Shown in pieces: positions 23,225 to 33,734 of a DNA stretch of 64,000 nt. Position 1 is the first letter of the stretch. Each line of letters starts with the position of its first letter. Made by a program: the position numbers and the translations under genes. The notes beneath the pieces were generated by a model, which made no database searches, was not told the DNA's origin, and saw only the letters and a list, made by a program, of their open reading frames with translations. This stretch comes from Symbiodinium natans (lineage: Eukaryota; Sar; Dinophyceae; Suessiales; Symbiodiniaceae), in assembly GCA_905221605.1 (NCBI GenBank), contig CAJNDS010001046.1, forward strand, positions 509,103-573,102, in the 5' to 3' direction.

Positions 23225-23715
23225 AGAAGGCCCAGGTGCTCGGCCTCGTAAACTGCTCCCTGCAACCCGTGCGAAGCAAGCCCAGTTATTAGGCCGCTTG
23301 AACTGCTCCCTGGAACCTCGCGAAGAAGGCCCAGTTAGTGGGCCTCTCAAACTGCTGCCGAAACGTCGCGAAGAAGGCCCAGTTATTAGGCCTCTTAAAC
23401 TGCTCCCTGAAACCCCTGCGAAGCAGGCCCAGTTATTAGGCCTCTTAAACTGCTCCCTGGAACCTCGCGAAGAAGGCCCAGTTATTAGGCCTCTTAAGCT
23501 GCTCCCTGAAACCCCTGCGAAGCAGGCCCAGCTATTAGGCCTCTTAAACTGCTCCCTGGAACCTCGCGAAGAAGGCCCAGTTATTAGGCCTCTTAAACTG
23601 CTTCCTGAAACCTCTGCAAAGCAGGCCCAGTCATGAGGCCTCTTAAACTGCTCCCTGTACGGGTTTCCGGGAGCAGTTTAAGAGGCCTAGTACCTGGGCC
23701 TTCTTCGCGCCGTTT
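23225..23715. repeat. Alternating 49/50-bp minisatellite with terminal inverted unit
   Basis: Units CTTAAACTGCTCCCTGGAAC... (49 bp) and CTTAAACTGCTCCCTGAAAC... (50 bp) alternate, making a 99-bp dimer. The array ends near 23655 and is followed by an inverted copy (GGGAGCAGTTTAAGAGGCCT, about 23682-23701). An open frame of 112 residues persists because 99 is a multiple of three. It encodes a 33-residue repeat and probably not a real protein. Confidence 0.9.
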
Positions 23716-24560
23716 ACGCCCGCGTCTCAAACCCCCCTTTCAAGCCCCCCTTGAAACCTCCCTTTGCAGCTTCCTCTGATCCCCCCTTGAAGCCCCCCCT
23801 TGCAGCCTCCCTAGCCTCCACTAGAAAACATGGGGTTTTCGGCTTAGCCCCTTGCCACACGCACTCGAGATGGGAGGCGTCCCTTCTCTCTTCTCCCTTG
23901 ATTTTTCGAATAACGAAATACAAAAAACAAAAAAATTCGAGGGGCGTAGAATTTAGAATAACTTCCCTTCTCTCTTCTCCTCGGATTTTTCGAATAATGA
24001 AATACAAAAAACAAAAAAGATTCGGGGGTGGAATTTAGAATACGTTCCCTTCCCTACAACAAGTAAATGGGGGGGGCTGCGCCCCCCCCAACCCCCCGGC
24101 TCTTTACTTCCAAAAAGTCTCCACTCCTCTGATTCTCGAACAATGAAAGACAAAAACAAAACAAGATTCGAGGGGGGTGGAATTTAAACTAAAATCCCTC
24201 TCTCTTCTCCTCTGATTTTTCGAAGAACGAAATACAAAAAACAGAAAAGTTCGAGTAGGACGACAAGAAGCAAGGGGGCATGGATTTTAGAACAATTTTT
24301 TTCCTTGCTTCTACGGGAGGACGGCTCGAAAGATAATTCTCGACTCCTCTGTCCTTCTCCAGGCACCGCAGGACGACAAAGAGCGAGGGGGGGGGGGGAC
24401 TCCTTTTCTTCGACAGGCTACGCAGAACGACCAAAAAGAAGGGAGGAGGAGAATGTAGGGTGGAATTTAGAACAATTCACTTCCTCTTTCCTCTTCTAGG
24501 GGCTACAAGTCTCCTCGGGGGGTGAAATCTAGGCTAATCTTTGTTCCTCTCTTTTTCTAC
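23716..24560. repeat. CCCCCCTTGAAGC array and dispersed ATTTAGA-core repeat
   Basis: At about 23735-23815 the G-rich unit of 22.9 kb reappears in opposite orientation. From about 23880 to 24560, units like those of 17.0-17.8 kb recur (TTTTTCGAATAATGAAATAC, GGGGTGGAATTTAGA). No gene. Confidence 0.8.
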
Positions 24561-25140
24561 GGGCTTCGCAGGACGACGACAAGCAACGAGGGGGGCAAAT
24601 CTGAGAAATCTTCTCCTCACTTCGTCGCAGGCGAAGGGGGGGGCCGCAAGCGGGGTTTCAAGGGGGGCCTGAAAGGGGCCTCAGAAACTCCTTGCTGGAC
24701 CCAAACAATGTGGGGTGGTACGACGACTCTACTACCACAACAACGACTACTATCACCTCTTTTACGACCACGACGACGACTGCGACCACCAGTAGAGAAT
24801 GATCAGTTTGCAAGAGAAGAGTGGGGACTTCAAGGGACTCAAGGGCTTGAAGGGCTTGAAGGGAGCTTGGAGCTTGAAGAGATTCTAAGGGAGCTTGAAG
24901 GGTTGACCAAAATGGAACAAAAAGAACACTGATCGATTTTCAACGCAACGCGGAAGTACCGTTGAAAAATGAAAGATTCAAAGGGGTTTTAAGAGATCTG
25001 AAGAAGGCTTGAAGGGAACCAAAAATGAAACAAAAAGGGTCCCCCTTGAAGCCCCCTTAAAGCCCCCCTTGAAGCCCCCTTGAAGCCCCCCTTGAAGCCC
25101 CCCTTGAAGCTCCCCTTGAAGCCCCCCTTCGGGGCTTCTC
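24561..25140. repeat. Further TTGAAGG / CCTTGAAGC repeats
   Basis: (GCTTGAAGG)n at about 24835-24905 and (CCCCCTTGAAGC)n at about 25038-25130. The latter is inverted relative to the array at 22.9 kb, so the two could pair over about 2 kb. No gene. Confidence 0.85.
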
Positions 25141-25189
25141 AAGCTTGCCCTGATACACCAAAATGACTCCCTGTTGGCCTTTTCAAATA

Positions 25190-25340
25190 CGGCCGCTTCG
25201 ATGGTGGAGGGTGTCGGCGCCTCCAGCGTCCCTCTCCCGCTGAATCCGAAGCTCCCGTAGTCCTCCAGTCACTCATCGTTCGGACAGACCTCTCCGTAGA
25301 GTCCGACACCTACGGCATGGACAAAGCTGGTGCCAAGATT
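25190..25340 (+). other. Short open stretch upstream of LINE-like copy 1
   Basis: A plus-strand frame without stops (YGRFDGGG... VVLQSLIVRTDLSVESD... GMDKAGAK) abuts the point where homology to copy 2 begins (~25341). It is not present at the equivalent place in copy 2, so it is flanking or chimeric sequence. Not recognised. Confidence 0.25.
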
Positions 25341-25580
25341 TCCTTCGTCAAATCCAGAGACTGACGGTTATTGGTGCCATTGAAGTACAGGGCAAGCGGG
25401 AATTGGTATACCTGGTCACTTACATTTCCAACAGCTGCCCTCTTCATCAGACTTGCTACTACATTGCTGTAACGCCTGCCATGAGGCAAGATGAGACGTC
25501 ATCATCGCTGGTACTGTTGGGACCTTCGACGAGAAAGTCAAACTTCTCATTCAGGGCTTTGGCCTGGCTTACACCCATCA
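25341..25580 (+). pseudogene. ORF1 N-terminal fragment, copy 1
   Basis: Encodes LTVIGAIEVQGKRELVYLVT and, in a shifted frame after ~25480, IIAGTVGTFDEKVK then GFGLAY. Both match the corresponding part of copy 2's large ORF1. Collinearity ends at ~25580, where the sequence turns to the opposite strand. Confidence 0.8.
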
Positions 25581-26508
25581 TTGCGTCAAGATCATCCTTA
25601 TGCCAAACAGTACTGGCAATTCGCTGCTTGGACAAAGGGTGGTACTCATCTCTTGCTCTGACATGGATCAATCTCCCTTGCCCAATCTTATCGCTTCCAG
25701 AATGGCAATTCAAGAAATGTTCTCTAGGGTTTTCAGATATGTGGTTAATGGGCTTGCTATTCCATTTTGGGGCATCAACAACCTCCCGCAGCAATTGCAC
25801 GTCAGTTCTTCCGCAAGGAAGATCAAGATATTGGCATTGGACGAGCAAGTCAGCAGTGGTGGCAGTAGCGGTCACATGGACAGCAGGCATAACCACATCA
25901 GTACCCGCTAATACATGCACAATCCCTCTATACTGCACCGGAACCTTGATGTGCTCAAGACCCTCAATAATATCTTGCATGTCCCTCGTACAGTTGCGAA
26001 AGGTGATCTGCAGAGAAACCTCCGTAGAGTTGAAGGGTTGAGTTACCTTCCAAGCAAAAACTTTGTGTGAAGTCTTCACATGAAAAATGTGAAATCTTGC
26101 TGCATGCAACGCCAGGCTATCCGGAATAGTAAGCTGCTTTTGCCGAAGACCCAAGATAACCTTCTGCAATTGATAAGGGTCAGCGAAGATCCTGAGATAC
26201 TTCTCTGGTGCGGAGTGGAACGCATTCATGAGCCTGTGTTGATTCAGGATGCAATGCACTTGGAATGCTTCATCCTTGGTTTTAGCCGAATTGATAGCAT
26301 ATGGGAGATCCACGAAGTTGACACTGTTACCCGGGATTCCTTTAAGAGGCGCAAACCGATACCATACGAGCTCAATTTGTGACCTGCCTTCAATTTGCTG
26401 TAGCTTATCATACATCTTTTCAACTTTAAGCATTAGGGCTTGAAGTTGATTTTGCTGATCTTAGACGCTCTCAGGCATACAACACATCGATTCTCTTGAT
26501 CAGTTAGT
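25581..26508 (-). pseudogene. Inverted internal block of ORF1, copy 1
   Basis: The minus strand is open for 324 residues and matches, in order, copy 2 ORF1 from LTDQENRCVVCLRA through to SKQRIAS and WHKDDL. It is the same protein region as expected at this place but flipped. About 35 residues of copy 2 downstream of WHKDDL and about ten before LTDQEN are missing, so deletion accompanied the inversion. Function of the region is unknown. Confidence 0.88.
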
Positions 26509-28596
26509 CAACCAAAATGAAGCTTTCCAAGGCTGGATGTTGCCAGAGAACCTTCCTGAAGCTTCCCAAGAGGATGAGGACTTTACTGCTGAATTGGGAT
26601 CTATCCAACACCTCCTTGTCCGCATTGTTGGCAAGATCGAACTTGAGATCCCGCTTATTCTCAAGAATGGCTACCATCTTGCTTGCCATCCTGGATCATC
26701 GGCGAGCAACAATGTCCTCATCTCCCTGCATCAGGGTGCGCTTCTCTTCCTGCCACGATGTCACTCATGTGATGTCATAAAGTTGATAGGGATTAATCCC
26801 AGCGTTATATACGCCTTTAACATTTACACTGATGACAGATCTAAGGCTGCTTCGGCCAGCGATCCGAACAAGGCCACTCGGGCCAATCATCAGGATGGGA
26901 AGGCGAGCAATGCCGCAATGGAGCAATCGGATACTGCCCAGTGCCTGACTTTGCTCCATGAAAGGCCACCTGCTGGAACAATTAAAGGCAATGACGGGCA
27001 GGTTACTAATAAGCTGCCTGAAAATCCTGTTGCAGTACAGCCAAGTCAAGAAAGATGGACCGGCAAAAGAAATATTGAAAACAGCAGGGAAAAGGTTGAA
27101 ACTGCAAGGAGACGTAATACTGTCCTGAGGTTTCAGGCTGAAGTGCCGGCCAATGTTCAAGAAGAAGTGCAAAGGCGCATTGCTGGCTTATATTGTCCTG
27201 TTGCTGCTGCTTATCGGATCATCTCTTGTGCTCAATGGAGCAAAGAGAATTGCCAGCATTACGCCCCATTTCCCAAGCAAGCTGCTTTGGTTCTTGCTGC
27301 GATTGGGTATAACATACGTGAGACTGCAAGAGCCAAGCTTGCACATATTCTTGGACAGACTTACCTCGAATTGGCAAGTGTTACACCGTTGGAGCTTCAA
27401 AGCTTCACTGAGGTTTATAGTAAGGCCATTTGGGCTATTCCAGCCAATGGGCAATACACTTTGCTTGTGCAGATCCACTGCAAGTGTTCCAAGTGTCAGC
27501 AGCCACAGCCCATTCTTGCTCTGCCGTTGCACTCTGAACAGGACTCCTCTGATCAGTTCAATATCCTTGCCGATTTAGGTCAACTCGCTGACCTTGCCAT
27601 TGCTTGCATGCAGCAAAACCTCAGTCCGCGCAACGACACTTGCAAACTTGACATTCAAAGACTCCCGTCTTTCTTCTGCCTCCTTACGCAGAAGACGCAG
27701 TACAGTGCATGTCATGCAACAGGCATATAATGTTGCACTCGTTCTACATGACCCTGGGGCCAAGCATTATCTTGTTTTGCACCATGCCAGAGAACAGTCA
27801 GGAGATTCCATTCTTCTTTATGACTCGATTTATGGAGTCCGTAAAGAGAACCTGTGGGCCCAATTGATCAAGGCTAAGCTCCACATTGAAGCCATCTTCA
27901 TTAGGAGTGCTAGTGCTAATCAGCTTTATCCCGCCACTGCTCTCGTTAATTCCTTCGGTGAGATCGTTCGGCACCACGCTGATCCTAGCGAGAAGGCAGT
28001 TCAACAAGTACTGGGCGAAACACTCGCAGTTGAACAGGCAGAAGCGACCAAGGTTGCAACAAGTTGGGACAGCCCTGTCCCTTCTACAACCTATCTGACT
28101 ACCACCTCAGGAACAGATTTTGGCTTGCCTGACTCGGCCTGTGCTCATCTTCTGCCGCAGGCTGAGGTGAGTAAGAGTGATACTGGAATTGATGCAGACA
28201 AAGGGCGAGAATAACGAGGAGTCAGAGCACAAAGCCAGCATAGGTCTCCTCCTCGACCCTAATGCTGCTCAGGCAACGCAAATTGATAGCGCAACTCTCC
28301 CTGAAGTCCATTCCATTGCTACAGATTCTGATGATGAACAGGAGGCTCGGAAGCAAGGAGTTCAAATCGAGCAGAACTCTGAGAGGAGTGGCTTTGACAG
28401 GTACAGCCACTCTATCAAAGTTAAGCCCAACTCGAGCTCAGAATCTCAGACGCGTAGAGTCAAGAAGGGACTCGACAAGCTTAACAATGTAAAGCCTGTC
28501 CCCAAGAGAAGAGAATGTAAACCAGGGATCAGAGGCAGCAAAGCCAATGGGGTCTCATCGGAAGACAACATCCAGGTTGCATTAGGTGTTGATCGT
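26509..28596 (+). pseudogene. ORF1 central region, copy 1
   Basis: Continues the copy 2 match in plus orientation from QNEAFQGW. Visible features are an Arg/Lys-rich linker around 27060-27120, a Cys cluster (CKCSKCQQ, ~27480-27505), then HYLVLHHAREQ and SILLYDSIYGV (~27770-27840), and an acidic/basic low-complexity linker (28200-28560) leading into the methyltransferase. A deletion of about 60 bases near 27704 and frame changes near 27700 and 28200 break it. The His...Asp pattern HYLVLHH/LYDS resembles late catalytic strands of papain-fold peptidases, but no nucleophile Cys is evident; function unknown. Confidence 0.7.
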
Positions 28597-30451
28597 TATG
28601 TCATCTTATCTCTTTTTGATGGATGCGGAATTTCGCGCGCTGTCACTGTTGAATGCCTCAAGCAGCAACCTGTTGCCGCTGTGAGTGCGGAAAGTGACAG
28701 TGTTCTTCGCGCCCTCATATGTCATAAGTATGATTACGACAAAAGCCAAAGATGGGCTCTTGATTCACATCGTGTGCCATCAATTGCAATTGATGATGTT
28801 TGGACTCTGCTTAAAGAAGACTACCGACTGCTGCGTGAATGCCTGTCCTTCCTTGGAAGGATCCATCCCCAAAAGACTGCCATCATCATTCCTGCTGGCT
28901 CCCCTTGCCAAGATCTTACTGTTGCAGGGTCCAGCTCAGGTGGTTTGGGCCTTCTTGGGGACCGTTCGCAGCACATGCTTGTTATATACGCGGTGTTGTG
29001 CCTTGCAGAGTATTGAGCCCAGCATCATTGAGTGCGTGCACATTTTCCTTGAAAATGCTGGATCTATGAAGCCCATACACCAGGATTTCATTCAGAAGAT
29101 TTTGGGAATCCGTGAGTGCTGCTGTCATCATCTTGCTGGAGCAGCATTTGGCCATGTCGAAAGGAAAAGAAAATTCTTTACCAGATATGGGCAAATCGGC
29201 ACCTTCAGCAATCGCCCTACTCCGTGGTTCCAGGGATGGCGTCCTGTTGCGGATCAGAGGTGCGGAATGCAACCCCCTGGAGACAAGCACAAACCTTGGC
29301 TTCGTCCCAAGCGCTTTGATTGCGAGAGAGGGCTCCGGTTGGCAGCATACTATTACCACCCTTCGGCCCTTTTAAACCATGTACCCAGCTTTGGTGGGGC
29401 TGAAGCCTTCCAGAGACAATTCTCTCAGGCAGCTGAGACTACCAATGGGGTTCCGAATCTCCCTTGGGAAAAATTTGTTCCTGATGGACCCATTGGCCTG
29501 CGCTTTGTCACAGAAGTACAGAAGCTTTCTTTCCAAGCTGACATCCCAAGCCTCGCTGCAATGGATCGCTTTGCTGAGGCCAACTCTGAACTTCTCCGTG
29601 CAGAGAATGCTTTCCTAATTGGTGACAGTGGCATTCCTCCCTTTCGGGTGGCTCACTACAAAGAAATGCTGAGGGACGCTGAGCTTGATGTATGGCTAGC
29701 AGATGTTGAGGAACACATCAACGACATGTGCATTGCCTCTATAGTGGGGAATTGCTTTTACCCCGGGGCTCTCAAAGCTGCGATCAAACATGCGTCACTT
29801 CAAGATCTATTGAAAGAAGATCCAGGCAGCCATTGGAAGCCACTACCTCTGGCACAGTTTCTCCAATGCTGGCCTAGCTATGGCCAACAGGTCCTTGCGG
29901 CTACTCCAGGTGTGAGACTTCAAAGCAAATTTTCGCATAAGTTCGATGCGCCTTTTCCGTGCAATGAACTTAATGTTATTGGTTGGCTCAAACCTGGCTT
30001 AGTCATCAACAAGCATGTTGTTTTGGAGTATACCCCTGGCCAAGGTAAATTCCAAGGAATTAGAGAAAGCGCTTCGGGCATTCCCAAAGGAATTTCCTTT
30101 GTGACAGAAACTCGATTCCACAAAGCTCAAGACTTGCTGCAAGAAAGAGGAATCCCATCGGCCATACAGCTTGTTCTGCAACGGGTTGACCCACAGCTAC
30201 AAATCTTGTGTGGGTCGAGACGCACAGTCATGGCGAGTTTTTGCAGAGAGTCTGTTGCTCGTCTCGGTGCCAAGTTCGCCTTGCATTTCCTTGACTTTCC
30301 TGCACAAGGGCAATGCATGATCAGTTTTCTCAAAGCGTTGCACCTTGAGTTCATGGCCTTTAGAAAGGAGTTCATTCCTCAATTTCTCCTTGTAAAGGGA
30401 CAGCAAGACACCTTTATGTGCAACACTGGAAAGAGGCCAGCTCCAGTGTGA
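28597..30451 (+). pseudogene. C5 DNA methyltransferase (DNMT3-like), copy 1, frameshifted
   Basis: Cytosine-C5 methyltransferases transfer a methyl group from AdoMet to cytosine in DNA. Motif I is VILSLFDGCGISRA (~28597-28640). Motif IV is IIIPAGSPCQDLTVAG, with the catalytic Cys codon at 28906-28908. Motif VI is FLENAGSMK (ENA where most enzymes have ENV; ~29045-29070). A motif VIII-like GHVERKRKFFTRY follows at ~29150. LFDG..., GSPC.DL and the Arg-rich RKFF resemble DNMT3 more than DNMT1. A 2-base difference from copy 2 near 29000 shifts the frame between motifs IV and VI. Motifs IX-X are not evident in the long C-terminal extension. Another shift lies near 30430. Confidence 0.82.
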
Positions 30452-31092
30452 AGTCTCCGCCAGTCGATCTCTTTCTTTACGTCGAACAAGATGACCAGTG
30501 TGTTGTCGCAATGCTTAATGCATCACAAGCTCGAGATACGATACACGCACTTACGCATGTATCGGCTATCGAGGTCGTTGATACCGAACGTAAAGGAGCC
30601 AGCCCTGGCACCTCTCTCTACAAAGTAATTGAGGAAAACAGTCAGCTCCCTACACCGTGCCTGATTTTCGAGGGAACAGAGGCTGCATTACACCTGTATG
30701 GCCACACAATCCTCTGCTCCCCTCATCTTGGGCAAAGGGAGCTCTTTGCGCTCTTCCTAACCCCGTACTTTGCTGAGAATCATGTCAGTCAAGCTTTAGC
30801 TTCGGACTGCAGCTCGAAAGAAGCTTGGCTAAGCGAGGTCCTTCGTGACTTTTCCTGCTTTGCCAAGCTAGCTCTACCGTGTAGACAGGCTGTGCACATT
30901 GGCATCGATGCACGAGGTGTTCACTACACCACTTATAAGCAAGGTACGGTGCATCAACAGACCGTCACCCACAACAACATTCCCCCTACACTCCCCACAC
31001 AAGAGAAGGCACTGCGCATTTATGTCTACGATCGGCAACCTGCGGCGTACTTTTGTTTCTATGGGGTCCATAGGGACCCATTGCCCCTATGA
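30418..31092 (+). pseudogene. ORF1 C-terminal region, copy 1
   Basis: 225 codons matching the C-terminal end of copy 2's methyltransferase ORF (VDLFLYVEQDDQCVVAMLNA ... CLIFEGTEAALHLYGHTIL). In copy 2 the two regions are one continuous frame, so the break at ~30430 is a lesion here. It ends at TGA (31090-31092), overlapping the next start as ATGA. Function unknown; not similar to any family I recognise. Confidence 0.75.
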
Positions 31093-32600
31093 CATCGATC
31101 CGTGAAGTGGTGATCAAGGCAAGGTCTGTGATCTTCCTTGAGCACCTTAATGCTTATGTTGCCTGTCGTAGACAACGCGCACGTGTCAGATCCCTCAACA
31201 GCATCCTCCTCGCCTATAACTTGCCACTCACCTATCCCACCACCCGTGAGCTGAAATTAGCTCTTATGGCCACAGATAACCGACCTTTCGACTTAGTCGC
31301 TGCTGTCAATCTTCAACTCCCAACTGAAGAGCTCGAGCTTGCTTTGAACCTCATTGCTGACAAGCTCGTTCCTTATTTCGATTCGATCCCAAAAGAGCCG
31401 TGCAAACTGCAGGCTGTTATTAGTTGGAATGTCACTTCGCTGTGTACCTTTGACACTATTGGCCTTGCCAAGCTCCACACAATTGGTGCTTTGGCTCACC
31501 AAACGCCTGTGCTCTTACAGGAAACTAAATGGAACGCTGCCTGCTTACAAAGGTTCAGACAGGCAACATCCAGAATAAATACAGTGGCCTCCCTTGCTGT
31601 ATGGAAGGAATCTGGGCACTCTGCAGGAGTTGCAATTTGTTTACCGCAGAACTATAAAGTTGTAGAAACTATTGACCTTGTGCCTGGTTTTGCCCTTGCC
31701 GCGCTGGTCAGATTTAGGTCGGTATGCTATTGGCTTCTGTCGGTATATTGGCACCCTGATCAATGGGGGAAACTTTTCCCTGCACTCACTGCCTTTGTTA
31801 AAGATGCAACTCATGTGGTTGTCCTTGGGGGTGACTTCAATGCTGTTAATCAGCAGAAGGAAGGCAAGTATGCCCACCTCCTTGCTCAGGGTGATCTGAT
31901 TGAATGCAAGTCTGACAATCCAACCTTTGAGCAAGGCTCTACCCTCAGCCATCTTGACCATTACCTTATCTCCAGTTCACTGTATGTGTCCTCCCGGATC
32001 TGTTCAGTTTCTTGGAAGCACAAAAAAGCAACTGGAGGACATCATTTGGTGAAAATTCGGTTTCGGCCGAAACACAAGCTTAATAAGGATGTTGCGGCGA
32101 TACCTGTTCGAACAGTTCCTGCTGCGGCCTTTTCTGTGCCACCAGCAACTACTGACTTACCTGGCATCGAAGCAGCGGAAACTAGCCCTTCGCATCTCCT
32201 CCTCCGCAAATTAATTAATTGCACCAAAGCCCGCTTGATTGAAGAACAGAACAAGGGCCAAAAACTCTGTCCTTCTGACGCTCTCGTTGCGCAAAAAGCC
32301 ACGTGTTTCCTGTGGCACGCTAACCTGCGCGCTCAAGCTGGTGATTCGATTGCTGCATTAATTAGGAAGCTGGTGCGCCTCCTGAACAGACGCTCTTGTG
32401 CGACAGTTGGCGTCGATTCCAAAACTGTTACGTCCTTAGCCAAGCACATCTCTATACCCCCCTTCACGCCATCAGGTAATGGTTCGGCTGAACTTCCGAG
32501 ACATTGGCTTCAAGAAGCTCTTAATCGGCTCCACCTTGGCGCGGAGTTGAAAGCAGCCCCCACGCCAAGCCTTCGTTCTCTTATTGCTCAAAGGGACTTT
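31089..32600 (+). pseudogene. ORF2 N-terminal part: AP-like endonuclease, copy 1, RT missing
   Basis: The first ~504 residues of an 881-codon frame. The endonuclease/exonuclease/phosphatase fold is complete by motif: SWN (112-114), LLQETKW with Glu145, VVVLGGDFNAV (GDFN 248-251), LSHLDHYL (289-291) and GHH (317-319). In LINEs this domain nicks target DNA to prime reverse transcription. Past ~32600 the sequence leaves the element (copy 2 continues towards the RT) and the frame runs on into unrelated sequence. The start is chosen at 31089 because its ATGA overlap with the upstream stop is conserved in copy 2. Confidence 0.85.
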
Positions 32601-33734
32601 CCATTGCCTGGTATGCATGAGCAGGTGCCGTTGGACCAAATCCATTATTGGCAATGTCTACGCAACACCCCTCTTGCCGGAACCACTGCTCACAAGCACT
32701 CTGACTTTGTGTTTGCGTGGGCACTTTTAGGAAGATACATACATGAAGTTGCGTGGAAAACGGCCGACCTTACTGCTGGCCGGCCAGAGCCAGACATCCA
32801 GTTTGGCGCCTCCCCAGTCAGGCAGGTCAGAGGGGTCAAAACATGGGGACAAGGCCCATATGAACAGGGATTTCTTCCCTTGCTCATGGGTTACGGCGGC
32901 TCGCACTCCCGTTTGGCAATCCTACCTGGTCCTGACTTATTCATGGCGAACCGATACGCCGAGGTTATACCCCCTCCTTTTGTGCATGGATATGGTGCCA
33001 AAGGCAAAAACATCTTGCCGCAGTGGGGGAGTGTGGTACGGCTGCCTACTCTACCCGAGTCGGTCTGGGGCAACGGGGACACCGTCCCTCTGTGGGCCTC
33101 TGTTGGGAAAAAGGGCAGTGGACCAGTGCGGCTCCAGCTCTTCCCTGGCGTGACCTTTATGTCTGCAGCGAAGAGAGGCCACGGCAGATCCGCCTGGGCC
33201 AGCCAAGCATGCGCAGCGGCAGCAAGAAGAGCAAGCGGCCCAGTTGGGGTATTGGGTCGACTGCGCCATTTCGGGGTGGCCCTGCAGGAAGATAGGGCAT
33301 CTTTCTTCCAAAACATGAGGAGTCAATACTGGGATGATGGACTAGCCATGCGTGTGCAACAAGCCCTGGCAGCCTTTGCCTTTCCTGCCTACCAGTACCC
33401 GCCCCCAAAGCCTCACCTAACCCCCTCAGGGGAATGTCGGTCGCTCTTCATTAGCGGGATGAATGGGAAGGCCGAGAATACGCCCCCCACTGTGTCGGGT
33501 AGCATCATTCACACAGCCAATTCCTATGCACTCACTGGCTTAGAAATGGAAACAGTCCGGGACAACCAGGGCAAAAAGGTCCGATATGAGGACACACAAC
33601 GCCCGTTGTTGCTTTCGACCAGCGGTAATGCCGCACATGCATTGTTGCTCCTGCCCCAAGCCGCCCAGCTATGGGCACGTGCTCTGTACCCTCTGCCCTG
33701 GCTCACTTGCACATGCCACATACTGCTGCGCTGA
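32601..33734 (+). CDS. Unknown ORF segment at start of multi-ORF module (fused to endonuclease frame)
   Basis: About 377 residues in frame with the upstream endonuclease but with no counterpart in copy 2. It is Gly/Pro/Trp-containing (HYWQCLRNTPLAGTTAHKH, LPLLMGYGGSHSRLAILPGP) and GC-rich like the genes that follow. The end (TSGNAAHALLLLPQAAQLWA) overlaps the next ORF in another frame, and the next ORF's hydrolase motif could be a continuation after a frameshift near 33670. I recognise no domain. The real start is probably lost at the junction. Confidence 0.5.
   Translation, partial: PLPGMHEQVPLDQIHYWQCLRNTPLAGTTAHKHSDFVFAWALLGRYIHEVAWKTADLTAGRPEPDIQFGASPVRQVRGVKTWGQGPYEQGFLPLLMGYGGSHSRLAILPGPDLFMANRYAEVIPPPFVHGYGAKGKNILPQWGSVVRLPTLPESVWGNGDTVPLWASVGKKGSGPVRLQLFPGVTFMSAAKRGHGRSAWASQACAAAARRASGPVGVLGRLRHFGVALQEDRASFFQNMRSQYWDDGLAMRVQQALAAFAFPAYQYPPPKPHLTPSGECRSLFISGMNGKAENTPPTVSGSIIHTANSYALTGLEMETVRDNQGKKVRYEDTQRPLLLSTSGNAAHALLLLPQAAQLWARALYPLPWLTCTCHILLR

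Larger units (their letters stand above)
25341..32600 (+). mobile_element. LINE-like element copy 1, DNA-methyltransferase-bearing, 3' truncated
   Basis: Matches copy 2 (minus strand, 50.7-59.4 kb) over its whole length. It starts inside ORF1, contains an inverted ~0.93-kb block, a C5 DNA methyltransferase region with intact motif I, and an AP-like endonuclease. It stops at ~32600, where copy 2 goes on to the RT. Reading frames break at about 27704 (deletion), 28200, 29010 and 30430 relative to copy 2. The element is therefore dead but keeps regions that copy 2 has lost. Confidence 0.88.

Noticed and set aside
23225-23660. Regular direct repeats of ~50 bp as a CRISPR array
   Set aside because: Repeats are contiguous with no unique spacers, and the rest of the window is eukaryotic.
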